From positions 1-30,101 of the forward strand of contig JABHNP010000292.1 in NCBI GenBank assembly GCA_018694455.1: a stretch of DNA of 30,101 nt, read 5' to 3'. Numbering within the stretch: the stretch's first letter is position 1; every line of letters starts with the position of its first letter. The translations under genes were made by a program, and so were the position numbers. The notes below the pieces were generated by a model. The model made no database searches. It was not told the origin of the DNA and saw only the letters and a program-made list of their open reading frames with translations. The DNA comes from Planctomycetaceae bacterium. GTDB taxonomy: Bacteria > Planctomycetota > Planctomycetia > Pirellulales > UBA1268. Positions 8,798-17,335 of the stretch are shown here, in pieces.

Positions 8798-9067
8798 CTA
8801 CTTACGAATACCAAGACCTCGAATGATGTCGAGATACCTCTGCGGAGCGACACGTTTGAGATAATCGAGAAGTCGTCTGCGGCGACTGACCATGAATAAA
8901 AGGCCTCGACGACTTGCAAAGTCTTTCGAATGCTTTTTAAAGTGATCAGTCAAATGCGTGATTCGTGCGGTAAGCAGCGCGATCTGTACTTCTGCAGAAC
9001 CTGTGTCTTCCTGCCCACGGCGATGGGCACCAATGAGTTCTTGCTTGCGTTCCTTAGTCAGCGTCAT
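8798..9067 (-). CDS. rpsO: Small ribosomal subunit protein S15
   Basis: 89 residues, the normal length for S15, a primary 16S rRNA-binding protein of the 30S platform. The sequence shows the four-helix pattern. The first half has GSAEVQIALLTARITHLTDHFK, a conserved S15 helix. The second half has the rRNA-binding HSKDFASRRGLL and RRRRLLDYLKR, ending in YLDIIRGLGIRK. The ATG at 9067 starts MTLTKERKQELI, as in many homologues. It lies directly upstream of pnp. S15 often represses its own translation by binding its leader; two inverted repeats in the 84 nt upstream make this plausible here. Confidence 0.97.
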   Translation of the reverse strand: MTLTKERKQELIGAHRRGQEDTGSAEVQIALLTARITHLTDHFKKHSKDFASRRGLLFMVSRRRRLLDYLKRVAPQRYLDIIRGLGIRK

Positions 9068-9076
9068 CTTCGTTAT

Positions 9077-9093
9077 TCGCCCTCCGTGGGCGA
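9077..9093 (-). promoter_or_regulatory. GC-rich hairpin 9 nt upstream of rpsO
   Basis: Minus-strand RNA reads UCGCCC-ACGGA-GGGCGA, a perfect 6-bp stem with a 5-nt loop. The only good Shine-Dalgarno-like run in the leader (GGAGGG) is split between the loop and the 3' arm. It is about 13 nt from the ATG, farther than usual. This arrangement could let S15 or stem formation control rpsO translation. Confidence 0.5.
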
Positions 9094-9117
9094 TTAGTAG
9101 GTTGTTTTCTCTAAATC

Positions 9118-9152
9118 TATTACTGTCGAAAGTGTACCTTTCGACAGTAATA
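9118..9152 (-). terminator. Perfect 15-bp inverted repeat between the desaturase gene and rpsO
   Basis: Arms at 9118-9132 and 9138-9152 are perfectly complementary around the 5-nt loop 9133-9137. It starts 38 nt after the desaturase stop and ends 50 nt before the rpsO start. There is no U-tract on either strand. It may be the 3' end of the desaturase mRNA, a structured part of the rpsO leader, or an operator; the sequence alone does not decide. Confidence 0.6.
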
Positions 9153-9190
9153 ATGCAATAAGAGTCCCGGAGACTGCACCATACTGTCCG

Positions 9191-10249
9191 CTAGGCACTT
9201 TTTGCGGCAACCTTGCCGCTACCGGATGTCACAGTTTGCCCCGCACCACGTGGTGTATGAACGACATTCCAGACAAGACCCAATCTCTCCATTGCCAAAA
9301 TGACCCAGTAGGTCATGTCAAATTCCCACCATTTATGTCCGTGTGCAGCCATCCTTTGAAATGCATGATGGTTGTTGTGCCACCCCTCCCCAAAGGCAAG
9401 GAGCCCGACCCACCAAAGGTTCCGAGAATCATCAGTCGTTTCATAGTTCCTGTAACCCCAAATATGTGTGGCTGAGTTCACAAACCAAGTTACATGAAAG
9501 ACGTAGACCATTCGGACAGCAAGTCCCCAAAGCAACCATGAAATTCCGGTCTGAGGGCCATAAATTGCCCAGCCAGTCGCCAACAAACCACCGCCGATCA
9601 CAAAATGCCAAAGCAGAAACGTTTTGTGAAAAAAAATAACACCGGAATCCTTTGCTAAATCAGGTGCCCAACGGTTCACGTGAGCATCGACCTCAGCCGC
9701 CGAATGCTGAGGAAAGAGCCAAAGCATATGGCTCCAAAGGCCGCCGTCTCGAGGACTATGTGGATCACCGTCTTGATCACTAAATGCGTGATGCTTACGG
9801 TGATTCGCTACCCAAACAATAGCGGAACCCTCACCGGAAATTCCACCTACAAATGCGAAAAACCATCGAACGGGTGTCGAGGTAACAAAACTTCCATGAG
9901 TGAGTAGACGATGGTATCCAAGAGTCACACCGAGGCATCCGGTCACCCAACACAGTACAAGACAGATAGCGAGACCAGACCAAGAAAAGTAAAACGGAGC
10001 AGCCAAGGCAGCTAAATGCATACCAGCAATCCAAATAAGCGTTGGCCAATCAATCCCATTCTCCCCAGCATCCTTTCCGTCTGATCGTGGCTCTGCCTTT
10101 GTATTCCCAGAAATTTCAGTCGCTGTTGACTTCGCCGCATCAGGACCATGAATAGCTGCTCGACCAAATTGGCAAGCCTCATCCTCAAGATCGATGGACC
10201 GACGTGACTGATCAGTTGAAGCCGCTGGCAAAAGGGTGCTCGGAGTCAT
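9191..10249 (-). CDS. Acyl-CoA / acyl-lipid desaturase (delta-9 type, membrane di-iron)
   Basis: A 352-residue integral membrane desaturase that introduces a double bond into fatty acyl chains with O2 and an electron donor. The three histidine boxes of the family are intact: HRLLTH at 113-118, HRKHH at 150-154 and HNNHH at 291-295. FVNSATHIWG near 256-265 is typical of stearoyl-CoA-desaturase-like proteins. Hydrophobic pairs flank the boxes (about 68-100, 125-140, 205-250). Residues 1-65 are a polar N-terminal extension with no visible motif. There is no fused cytochrome b5 or ferredoxin domain, so electrons come from elsewhere. The 192-nt region upstream (10250-10441) has several TTGAC-like hexamers but no promoter I would defend. 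Substrate and exact position of the double bond cannot be read. Confidence 0.93.
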   Translation of the reverse strand: MTPSTLLPAASTDQSRRSIDLEDEACQFGRAAIHGPDAAKSTATEISGNTKAEPRSDGKDAGENGIDWPTLIWIAGMHLAALAAPFYFSWSGLAICLVLCWVTGCLGVTLGYHRLLTHGSFVTSTPVRWFFAFVGGISGEGSAIVWVANHRKHHAFSDQDGDPHSPRDGGLWSHMLWLFPQHSAAEVDAHVNRWAPDLAKDSGVIFFHKTFLLWHFVIGGGLLATGWAIYGPQTGISWLLWGLAVRMVYVFHVTWFVNSATHIWGYRNYETTDDSRNLWWVGLLAFGEGWHNNHHAFQRMAAHGHKWWEFDMTYWVILAMERLGLVWNVVHTPRGAGQTVTSGSGKVAAKSA

Positions 10250-10441
10250 GGATTTTCCTGAGTATGCGTTGGTGCTACTTTCTCTCGCTCAATGATTAAA
10301 GGAGATGCTTATAGTCTTACCAAATACCTGATTACGACCATGCCAATCGGTCGAAAACCTGTTGGAGAAATGTCAAAATTACGTCAAGATTTCAGTTTAT
10401 GACTCTTTATGTAGACATTTCCAGTGAAATACACAGGAGTT

Positions 10442-11674
10442 TCAACGATACGCATTCGGAATCGGCAAAACAGAAAGCAACCATGCTGTGACATCAGTTC
10501 CTGGGACGGCTGGGGGTCGCGTCCCCGAGAGAAGCCATGCAAGACGATCTAAAGTTGCCGCCTGAACCGGTTCGAGAATAACCGGCAACTCCTGAGACTC
10601 CAAAAGACAACCCGATCGCCCCGGTAACGCCCGCAACTGCAGGCCTTCCGAATCGATCACCAAACCAAAACCAAGCCGTTGAAAAGATCGTGCCTGACTA
10701 CCACTAAGGTGATGGTACGCTTCGTCAATTCTGCACCCCAATATCCTTACGAGACGGTCTATCCATACTTGCTCAATCTCACCGCGATCAGCAACACACA
10801 CGCAATCAACATTTTCAATACGACTTCGTGACCACAAAAACTTATTCAGAGTGATCTTGGCTGCACCTTGAAGATGCGAAGACAGCATTGATGTCGTTGC
10901 ATCTAAGTCGACATGATCTATCGTTCCAGAACATTCCGCAGTCCAATCTCCACCCGCATTAGAGATATCGATCTGCCCTGAGAAAACTGCCTTATCTCCA
11001 AAGTCCCAGTGCCTGCCACCACTCTCCCGAAGGGCTGCAAAAATACATGAAACCGGAATCGCTTCAGAAACATTCACTTGTACTTCCGTAACGTGTTTTT
11101 CTGCAGAGCCATTGCGTGAACCGTGCTTCAACACTCGTGCGACACGAATCTCATTTTTATCATCATCTCGAAAAAAGAAACGAATTGCACGCCCAGATCC
11201 AGCAGAAACACATTCAACACGAAGTGGTCGTACTTCACTATTCTCTATTGAACCAGAGTCCTGCCATGCAAAATCCTTAATATCAATTAAGTAGTCTTTC
11301 TGGAACTGAATAGGCTCTGATAGCCATCGGTCTACTAGGCCGACAACAAATGGAATTGCATGTTGATCTAATACGAATCCACCAACTGCCAGCCGTACTT
11401 CATGTTTCGAATTAACAACAGACACACTCGACAGAGACTGCCCAGCAACCTCGATGCCCGTAAGCTTCAAACATCCTGGCTGAGGATGCGTCATGCCCTC
11501 AACCTGAACTTGCCTCCCAAGAATCTTTGAGGCTTTGTCCGCAATTTGTTGGCGATACCCTTCTGATTGACGCAGGGCAGCGAAATAGCACAGGCAACAG
11601 GTCGGCACGACGCACAGAACGATAAATGCAAGCCTGATCCGCCATATTTTTACAGTTGACTGTTCGACGAACAT
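10442..11674 (-). CDS. Membrane-anchored AsmA-like hypothetical protein
   Basis: 410 residues. I do not recognise a named family with confidence. An N-terminal hydrophobic helix (about 13-33) follows a basic stretch, giving one membrane anchor with the rest outside the cytoplasm. The next segment (KASKILGRQVQVEGMTHPQPGCLKLTGIEV) resembles the opening of AsmA/TamB-like envelope proteins: a helix, then beta strands with the pattern pg.l.l.gi.v. The remainder is mostly predicted beta with alternating hydrophobics, plus SGQIDISNAGGDWTAECSGTIDHVDLD-like strands, shown here only in part. It follows aroC by 39 nt and probably ends that transcript. A role in envelope lipid handling would be a guess from the resemblance. 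Confidence 0.72.
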   Translation of the reverse strand: MFVEQSTVKIWRIRLAFIVLCVVPTCCLCYFAALRQSEGYRQQIADKASKILGRQVQVEGMTHPQPGCLKLTGIEVAGQSLSSVSVVNSKHEVRLAVGGFVLDQHAIPFVVGLVDRWLSEPIQFQKDYLIDIKDFAWQDSGSIENSEVRPLRVECVSAGSGRAIRFFFRDDDKNEIRVARVLKHGSRNGSAEKHVTEVQVNVSEAIPVSCIFAALRESGGRHWDFGDKAVFSGQIDISNAGGDWTAECSGTIDHVDLDATTSMLSSHLQGAAKITLNKFLWSRSRIENVDCVCVADRGEIEQVWIDRLVRILGCRIDEAYHHLSGSQARSFQRLGFGLVIDSEGLQLRALPGRSGCLLESQELPVILEPVQAATLDRLAWLLSGTRPPAVPGTDVTAWLLSVLPIPNAYR

Positions 11675-11713
11675 CCTTGTTCAACTCCCGCCATGTGTAG
11701 CCGTCTTCGTAAT

Positions 11714-12853
11714 CTAGCGACTCGCTACTAACTGTTGAAAAAGCTTCCAACGGGCCTGCATCTCTTCAATGCTGTCGCCCCCAAACTTGTCCACAAGTGC
11801 GGCTGCTACTGAAAAAGCGACCACATTTTCAACAATGACACTGCATGCACTGACTGCACAAACATCACTCCGCTCATATGCAGCCGACTCTGACTCCTTG
11901 GTCCTCAGATTAATTGAATCAAGTGGCTTTCGTAGCGTGCTAATTGGTTTCATTGCTGCACGGATGACGAGCGGTTGGCCATTCGTAATCCCGGCCTCAA
12001 GGCCGCCAGCGTTGTTGGTCGGACGAACAAACCCAAGCGTTGGGCCAGATCGCGCACTCTGCTCATAATGGATCGGGTCGTGAACCTCTGAGCCAGGTCG
12101 TCTTGCAGCCTCGAAGCCCATCCCAATCTCAACACCTTTAATAGCTTGCACCGCCATGACGGCCTGAGCTAATTGACCATCGAGCTTACGATCCCACTGA
12201 GCATGAGTTCCTAGACCGATAGGCAGTCCATCCACACGCACTTCAACGACTCCGCCAAGCGTATCGCCATCTTTTCCAATCTTGTCGATAAGATCCTTAA
12301 TCTGATCATCTTGCTCCGGATGAAGCGAGTAGACCTCACTCGAATTTCGAATTTTGCGCAACTCCGGAAGTTCGCCATCTCGGCCACCGAGAACAACGCC
12401 CCCTAACTCAGTCACCCAGCCCGCGACTTCTATTCCAAACAAGGTCAGTAATTGACGCGCCAGTGCCCCAGCCGCGACGCGAACTGCGGTTTCACGGGCA
12501 CTTGCCCGCTCTAATACGGGACGAACTCCACCAAGATGCTTTATAGCACCAGGTAAATCTGCATGCCCAGGCCTGGGACGTTCAATATCATCCATTCGTT
12601 CGATCTTGGCATCACGATTAATCACTTGCAACGCTAACGGACTACCGAGTGTTTTACCTCTCCAAAGACCCGACAAGAACGTCACTGTATCTGTCTCGAT
12701 ACGCTGTCGTCCACCGCGGCCATACCCCCCCTGACGCCGTTGTAACTCACTGTCGATAACATCCGTATCAACAGGAAGTCCCGCTGGAAAACCATCTACC
12801 AAGGCAGTTAGTGCCGGCCCATGAGATTCGCCAGCAGTCCAATATCGAAGCAT
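11714..12853 (-). CDS. aroC: Chorismate synthase
   Basis: 379 residues; converts 5-enolpyruvylshikimate 3-phosphate to chorismate with reduced FMN, the last common step of the aromatic pathway. From the chosen start the protein begins MLRYWTAGESHGPAL with catalytic His11. It continues with GYGRGGRQRIETD at 43-55, RPGHADL at 94-100, RASARETAVRVAAGA at 116-130, and FVRPTNNAGGLEAGITNG in the second half. The frame is open 20 codons further upstream, but the family always starts just before the R/YxTAGESHG motif, so ATG 12853 is preferred. No clear Shine-Dalgarno precedes it. The upstream gap (12854-13029) holds a 22-bp tandem repeat. It lies between purC and the AsmA-like gene on the same strand. 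Confidence 0.95.
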   Translation of the reverse strand: MLRYWTAGESHGPALTALVDGFPAGLPVDTDVIDSELQRRQGGYGRGGRQRIETDTVTFLSGLWRGKTLGSPLALQVINRDAKIERMDDIERPRPGHADLPGAIKHLGGVRPVLERASARETAVRVAAGALARQLLTLFGIEVAGWVTELGGVVLGGRDGELPELRKIRNSSEVYSLHPEQDDQIKDLIDKIGKDGDTLGGVVEVRVDGLPIGLGTHAQWDRKLDGQLAQAVMAVQAIKGVEIGMGFEAARRPGSEVHDPIHYEQSARSGPTLGFVRPTNNAGGLEAGITNGQPLVIRAAMKPISTLRKPLDSINLRTKESESAAYERSDVCAVSACSVIVENVVAFSVAAALVDKFGGDSIEEMQARWKLFQQLVASR

Positions 12854-12922
12854 GAGAAAATCTATAATCTGAGAGGTGTGAAAAAAGAAATACGCAACCC
12901 AATATTCCGACAAGGAAAACTT

Positions 12923-12988
12923 AAGCCTGTGTCAACGCAAAATTGAGCTTGTGTCAACAAAAAATCAAGCCTGTGACTATTTACAGTC
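12923..12988. repeat. Tandem 22-bp repeat upstream of aroC
   Basis: Two full 22-bp units (12923-12944 and 12945-12966) share the core GTGTCAAC followed by an A-rich run. A third, decayed unit begins at 12967 with AAGCCTGTGAC. The reverse strand presents TTGACAC twice, spaced 22 bp, which is about two helical turns. The array lies 70-135 bp upstream of the aroC start. It could be a set of protein sites or duplicated -35 hexamers; no matching -10 is obvious. Confidence 0.6.
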
Positions 12989-13029
12989 TACTCATCAGGT
13001 CCTTTTGACCATAGAGTGTCAACCGGCCT

Positions 13030-13953
13030 CTAACAAGGCAGACTCCCTGTAAGTCTGTGGCAGACATCGAGATACTTTTGCCGCGTACCGTCGACTATTT
13101 CTGGCGGTAGAGGAGGGGGGGGACTTGTTCGATCCCAGTCGCAGGAAACCAGCCAATCACGAACGAATTGCTTATCAAAGGACTCTGGAACATTTCCCTT
13201 ACCCACTGACCCAGACGGCCAGAACCGAGAGCTGTCTGGGGTGAGGACCTCATCAATCAGCATTAATTGACCATTTTTATCATAGCCCCACTCAAATTTT
13301 GTATCGGCAAGAACAATACCCTGCCTTTCCGCAATGGTTGATGCCTTCTCGTACACTAAAATACTTTGCTCCCGCAACTCCGATGCAAGGGATTCACCGA
13401 GAGACTTTGCCATGGTTTCAAAAGAAATATTCTCATCGTGCCCCTCAACTGCTTTGGTAGCAGGAGTAAATACCGAACTTGGCAGCCTATCACCTGAACG
13501 CAGATTGGATGGGAGAGAAATACCGCAGACGGTACCCCACTTCTGGTACTCAACAAGACCTGAACCAGCAAGCCAGCCTCGCACGACACATTCAAATGGA
13601 ATGACATCAGCAGTTTTTACAAGCATTGAGCGATCGCGAAGCAGTTCTAAATCAACCGTTGCAGGAAGCCCCATCTCACCAACATCCGTCGTCACAAGAT
13701 GATGTGAAATAGACTGATTCTGTTCTGACAACCAGTCAAACCAAAACTTTGAAACAGCCGTCAATATCTTGCCTTTATCAGGTATTGGTGTCGGCAAGAC
13801 CCAATCGAAAGCACTCACTCGATCTGTACTCACGATGAGCATGTAGGGTTCATCATCCAACTGCAACTGGTAACAGTCTCGGACTTTGCCACGAATCGGT
13901 GTTCCGATTGGCAAATTTGTTTCTATAACGGCAGAATGAATTGATGACATCAT
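13030..13953 (-). CDS. purC: Phosphoribosylaminoimidazole-succinocarboxamide synthase (SAICAR synthetase)
   Basis: 307 residues; joins aspartate to CAIR using ATP in purine synthesis. Recognisable motifs run in order: RGKVRDCY near 22-29, STDRVSAFDWVLPTPIPDKG at about 42-61, then VVRGWLAGSGLVEY. Next come the SSVFTPATKAVEGHDENI loop and LADTKFEWGYD with LIDEVLTPDSSRFWP near the C-terminus. Length and the C-terminal SFDKQFVRDWL resemble the longer, yeast Ade1-like form (about 300 residues) rather than the 240-residue E. coli form. Two ATG codons in a row open the gene; neither has a strong ribosome site. It lies 103 nt after dnaE2 and 176 nt before aroC. A purine gene behind an SOS cassette is probably simple adjacency. 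Confidence 0.95.
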   Translation of the reverse strand: MMSSIHSAVIETNLPIGTPIRGKVRDCYQLQLDDEPYMLIVSTDRVSAFDWVLPTPIPDKGKILTAVSKFWFDWLSEQNQSISHHLVTTDVGEMGLPATVDLELLRDRSMLVKTADVIPFECVVRGWLAGSGLVEYQKWGTVCGISLPSNLRSGDRLPSSVFTPATKAVEGHDENISFETMAKSLGESLASELREQSILVYEKASTIAERQGIVLADTKFEWGYDKNGQLMLIDEVLTPDSSRFWPSGSVGKGNVPESFDKQFVRDWLVSCDWDRTSPPPPLPPEIVDGTRQKYLDVCHRLTGSLPC

Positions 13954-14056
13954 AGCCAGCTTTTTCTTTTATAAGACGCGACATCTAGGAGGCTGTGACA
14001 ATAACAAAACAATCGCCACGAACGCCAAGAATGCTTGAAAACACCTGGTTAGCATC

Positions 14057-17000
14057 CTAACAAAAATCTCGTGACATTCGTGGCAAACCGACAAGCGATG
14101 GCCCATCAGTATCGCTTTCATCCCAGGCTGCCAGCTGTTCTGCCAAGAGATGCACCACTTCACCACGCCGCTGAATGCGACCTTCAATCATCAAGACCGG
14201 TGTACGCCTATCTTGAGCATCGCAATGTTGCCAGACAGCTTTTGGAACAACAGCGTTCATAGTGCCTGTTTCATCTTCGAGTGTTAAAAAGATTATTCCT
14301 TTTGCTGTTGCTGGACGCTGACGTGACAAAACTACACCTACAACGACGACTCTACTACCTTCCGCCCGAGTACAGGCAGTAACAGCCGCCACAATTCCGA
14401 GCTGCGAAAGACGTTTACGAACAAATTGTAAAGGATGAGCCCCGAGAGACAGTCCTGATGTCTGATAATCTGACAGTACGTCCTCAAGAGGTGACGCTGC
14501 CGGTAGATTCACTACCTCACCAGAACCACTTTTCATTTCATTCAAACCATAACAGCCACCTACTTCAAATAATGGCATACTTCCGGGCTCAGGATTACGC
14601 TCCATTGAGTCCCATATTGCCTGCCTTCGATCTCCAGCCAAACTCTTTAAAGCTCCAGCGCGTGCTAACGAAAGAAGCTGACTCTGTGTTACATGACATC
14701 GCCTCACAAAATCTTGAACACTCACGAATCGACCTGATTTTCTAGCCTGGCCAATACGAGAGCCGATTGTTTCACCAAGTCCGTGAACCTGCTCTAACCC
14801 AAGTCGAATGGCATGCAAGGATTTATCAGAAACTTCAAGCGTTGCATGCCATTCGCTACCCTGAACACAAACAGGCAAAATGGTCACTCCATGCTCCTGG
14901 GCATCACGAACAAGCTGGGATGGGGCATAAAAGCCCATTGGCTGACTGCCTAACAGCGATGCTGTAAACGCTGCTGGATAATGTGCTTTGAGCCAAGCTG
15001 ATACATAAACCAACAATGCAAAGCTAGCAGCATGTGACTCTGGAAATCCGTATTCACCAAAACCTTTCAGCTGCTGAAAGACTTGCTCTGCAAACGACGA
15101 CGAGAGACCCCGCGACACCATTCCGTCTACTAGCCGTTGATGAAAGCCATGAATTACCCCTGTCCGACGCCAAGCCCCCATTGCTCGTCGCAGTTGATCA
15201 GCTTCACCTGGGGTAAAACCGGCAGCCACCACTGCAAGTCGCATCGCCTGCTCTTGAAACAGGGGTACGCCAAGTGTTTTTTCAAGCACTTCTCGAATTT
15301 CCTGACTTGGATAGCAAACCATTTCTTCTCCTTGACGTCGCCGAAGATATGGATGCACCATATCTCCTTGTATTGGTCCTGGACGAACAATTGCTACCTC
15401 GATAACAAGGTCATAAAAACAGGCTGGCTTTAAACGTGGCAGCATACTTCGCTGCGCACGACTCTCGATTTGAAACACTCCTACCGTATCTGCCTTTGAA
15501 ATCATCTCGTATACACTTGGGTCTTCGGCAGGCACTGTTGCCAGAGTCAAGCACGGACCACCAACTTGCTTGACAAGATCAAACGCACGGTGAATAGCCG
15601 AAAGCATTCCTAACGCAAGGCAGTCAACCTTTAAAATACCGATTTCATCGAGATCATTTTTATCCCACTGAATAACCGTACGATTATCCATACTGGCTTG
15701 CTGAATCGGCACTAATTCACAAAGATCACCTCGTGTCATAACCATACCACCCACATGCTGCCCAAGATGACGTGGAAAGCCGATCAATTGCTTCACAATC
15801 ATGATGAGTCGTTGGCCTGATTCACTACGTGGATTCACACCAGACTCTGTTAATCTTTCAGGCAATTGTTCTGCACTATCACCTACGTCAAGAATTCTCG
15901 CTAACTGATTAATTCGATCAAGTGAGAACCCAAGCACCTTGGCTACATCCCGAACAGCTGATCGCAACCGGTAACAGATCACTTCGGCAGTCATTGCCGA
16001 ACGCATACGACCATAGGTTTGATAGATATATTGCAACACCTCCTCTCGCCGATGATGCTCGAAATCAATATCAATATCAGGAGCCTCTTGCCGTTCACGA
16101 CTCACAAACCGTTCAAAAAGTACATTCATTCGAGCAGGATCGACTGATGTAATACCGAGGCAATAACAGATAGCAGAATTCGCTGCCGAGCCTCGCCCCT
16201 GGCAAAGAATGCCTCGTTGGCGAGCGAAACGAACTAAGTCAAACACAGTAAGAAAATATGCTTCATAGCCAAGCTCATGGACAAGAGATAGTTCGTGCTC
16301 TAAAAGACCGGCTACTTTTCCGGGGACTCTATTTAGATAACGCTTCCGTGCCCCTTTCCATGCCAAGTCATTCAAATAATCTTTTGGTGTCCGACCAGGC
16401 GGCACAACTGCATGGGGATACTCGTAATGCAAATCATCGAGTGAGAACGTACAGCGACTGGCAATCTCGAGCGTACGATCTACAGCATCTGGGAGCATGG
16501 AAAAACGTTCGACAACCTGCTCCACACATTGCATGTGACGCTCACCGTTCGACAGCAACTCTCCTTGAATCGAATCAATTGTCCTACCATGCCGAACTGC
16601 AGCAAGAACATCGTGGAGTGGCTGGCGATCACGGCAGTGGTAGCGAACATCACCAGCGGCTACCAATGGCACATGAGTTTGATGAGAAAGTTTTGCATAT
16701 TTTTCAAAACGCTCTTGGTCGTCTCCTTCCATTGCAACTTCGGCCAACCCATATATTTTTTCACCAAGCCTGTCCTGCCATTCACGAATAGAAACTGCTG
16801 CTAATTCGACAGACCCAGGCAAGCGAGCCAATGGAAGACCTGCGAGTAGGCCCTCTGCATGGGCAGCCACCTCATCAGCAGTAAGAAAACACCGAGGGCC
16901 ATGGTCTTGTAATTCGCTCTTATTTCTTCCGCCGTATTTACGCGAACAGCCTTGTTTCAAAAATCCTGTGGTCAGCAACCTGCATAGATTCGCGTACCCC

Positions 17001-17263
17001 TTCTTGTTGGCTACCCAGAGAACAAGTGGCGCAGCATCTACAGGCTCTACAAAAGCACCTATTACCAGATGAACTCCCACTTCTTTAGCTGCGGCATGTG
17101 CCCGCACGACTCCTGACAGACTTGCTCGGTCAGTTATTGCAATTGCGGTGTATCCTAAGGCAGCCGCCTGCACGACCAGTTCTTCTGGATGCGATCCTCC
17201 TTGTAAAAACGAAAAGTTTGTTGTGCAGTGAAGTTCTGCATAGCGGCCACAACGAATCTGCAT
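14057..17263 (-). CDS. dnaE2: Error-prone DNA polymerase III alpha subunit DnaE2 (ImuC)
   Basis: About 1068 residues, normal for DnaE2. It is a C-family polymerase that replicates past lesions, with ImuA and ImuB, during the SOS response. The N-terminus YAELHCTTNFSFL plus HPEELV is the PHP domain. GRGSAANS is at 356-363, and the palm carries PDIDIDFEHHRREEV at 395-409 with catalytic aspartates 398 and 400. A helix-hairpin-helix region and a C-terminal OB fold (VVVGVVLSRQRPATAKG onward) follow. The frame can start at TTG 17284, but ATG 17263 is preferred because AGAGG lies about 7 nt upstream and the PHP domain follows at once. imuB ends 72 nt upstream. Co-expression with imuAB from the SOS-type promoter near 20130 is likely. 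Confidence 0.95.
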   Translation of the reverse strand: MQIRCGRYAELHCTTNFSFLQGGSHPEELVVQAAALGYTAIAITDRASLSGVVRAHAAAKEVGVHLVIGAFVEPVDAAPLVLWVANKKGYANLCRLLTTGFLKQGCSRKYGGRNKSELQDHGPRCFLTADEVAAHAEGLLAGLPLARLPGSVELAAVSIREWQDRLGEKIYGLAEVAMEGDDQERFEKYAKLSHQTHVPLVAAGDVRYHCRDRQPLHDVLAAVRHGRTIDSIQGELLSNGERHMQCVEQVVERFSMLPDAVDRTLEIASRCTFSLDDLHYEYPHAVVPPGRTPKDYLNDLAWKGARKRYLNRVPGKVAGLLEHELSLVHELGYEAYFLTVFDLVRFARQRGILCQGRGSAANSAICYCLGITSVDPARMNVLFERFVSRERQEAPDIDIDFEHHRREEVLQYIYQTYGRMRSAMTAEVICYRLRSAVRDVAKVLGFSLDRINQLARILDVGDSAEQLPERLTESGVNPRSESGQRLIMIVKQLIGFPRHLGQHVGGMVMTRGDLCELVPIQQASMDNRTVIQWDKNDLDEIGILKVDCLALGMLSAIHRAFDLVKQVGGPCLTLATVPAEDPSVYEMISKADTVGVFQIESRAQRSMLPRLKPACFYDLVIEVAIVRPGPIQGDMVHPYLRRRQGEEMVCYPSQEIREVLEKTLGVPLFQEQAMRLAVVAAGFTPGEADQLRRAMGAWRRTGVIHGFHQRLVDGMVSRGLSSSFAEQVFQQLKGFGEYGFPESHAASFALLVYVSAWLKAHYPAAFTASLLGSQPMGFYAPSQLVRDAQEHGVTILPVCVQGSEWHATLEVSDKSLHAIRLGLEQVHGLGETIGSRIGQARKSGRFVSVQDFVRRCHVTQSQLLSLARAGALKSLAGDRRQAIWDSMERNPEPGSMPLFEVGGCYGLNEMKSGSGEVVNLPAASPLEDVLSDYQTSGLSLGAHPLQFVRKRLSQLGIVAAVTACTRAEGSRVVVVGVVLSRQRPATAKGIIFLTLEDETGTMNAVVPKAVWQHCDAQDRRTPVLMIEGRIQRRGEVVHLLAEQLAAWDESDTDGPSLVGLPRMSRDFC

Positions 17264-17335
17264 GAAATTGCCTCTGCCTCTCAATCAACACCCTGTACGG
17301 CCCACCTCAAAGCGACATATACCACCGAATTCACT

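Noticed and set aside
9120..9150. LexA-like half-sites TACTGT and ACAGTA flanking the rpsO upstream stem
   Set aside because: The half-sites are 17 bp apart instead of 8, so the site reads as a hairpin, not a LexA operator.
10417..10430. Small inverted repeat ATTTC-cagt-GAAAT after the AsmA-like gene
   Set aside because: Only 5 AT-rich pairs and no U-tract; too weak to call a terminator.
12854..12913. Twenty extra N-terminal residues on chorismate synthase
   Set aside because: Homologues begin directly before the TAGESHG motif; the extension is hydrophobic and unfamiliar.
14043..14059. GTTAG/CTAAC hairpin overlapping the dnaE2 stop
   Set aside because: Five base pairs with a 4-nt loop and a short mixed tail are within chance expectation.
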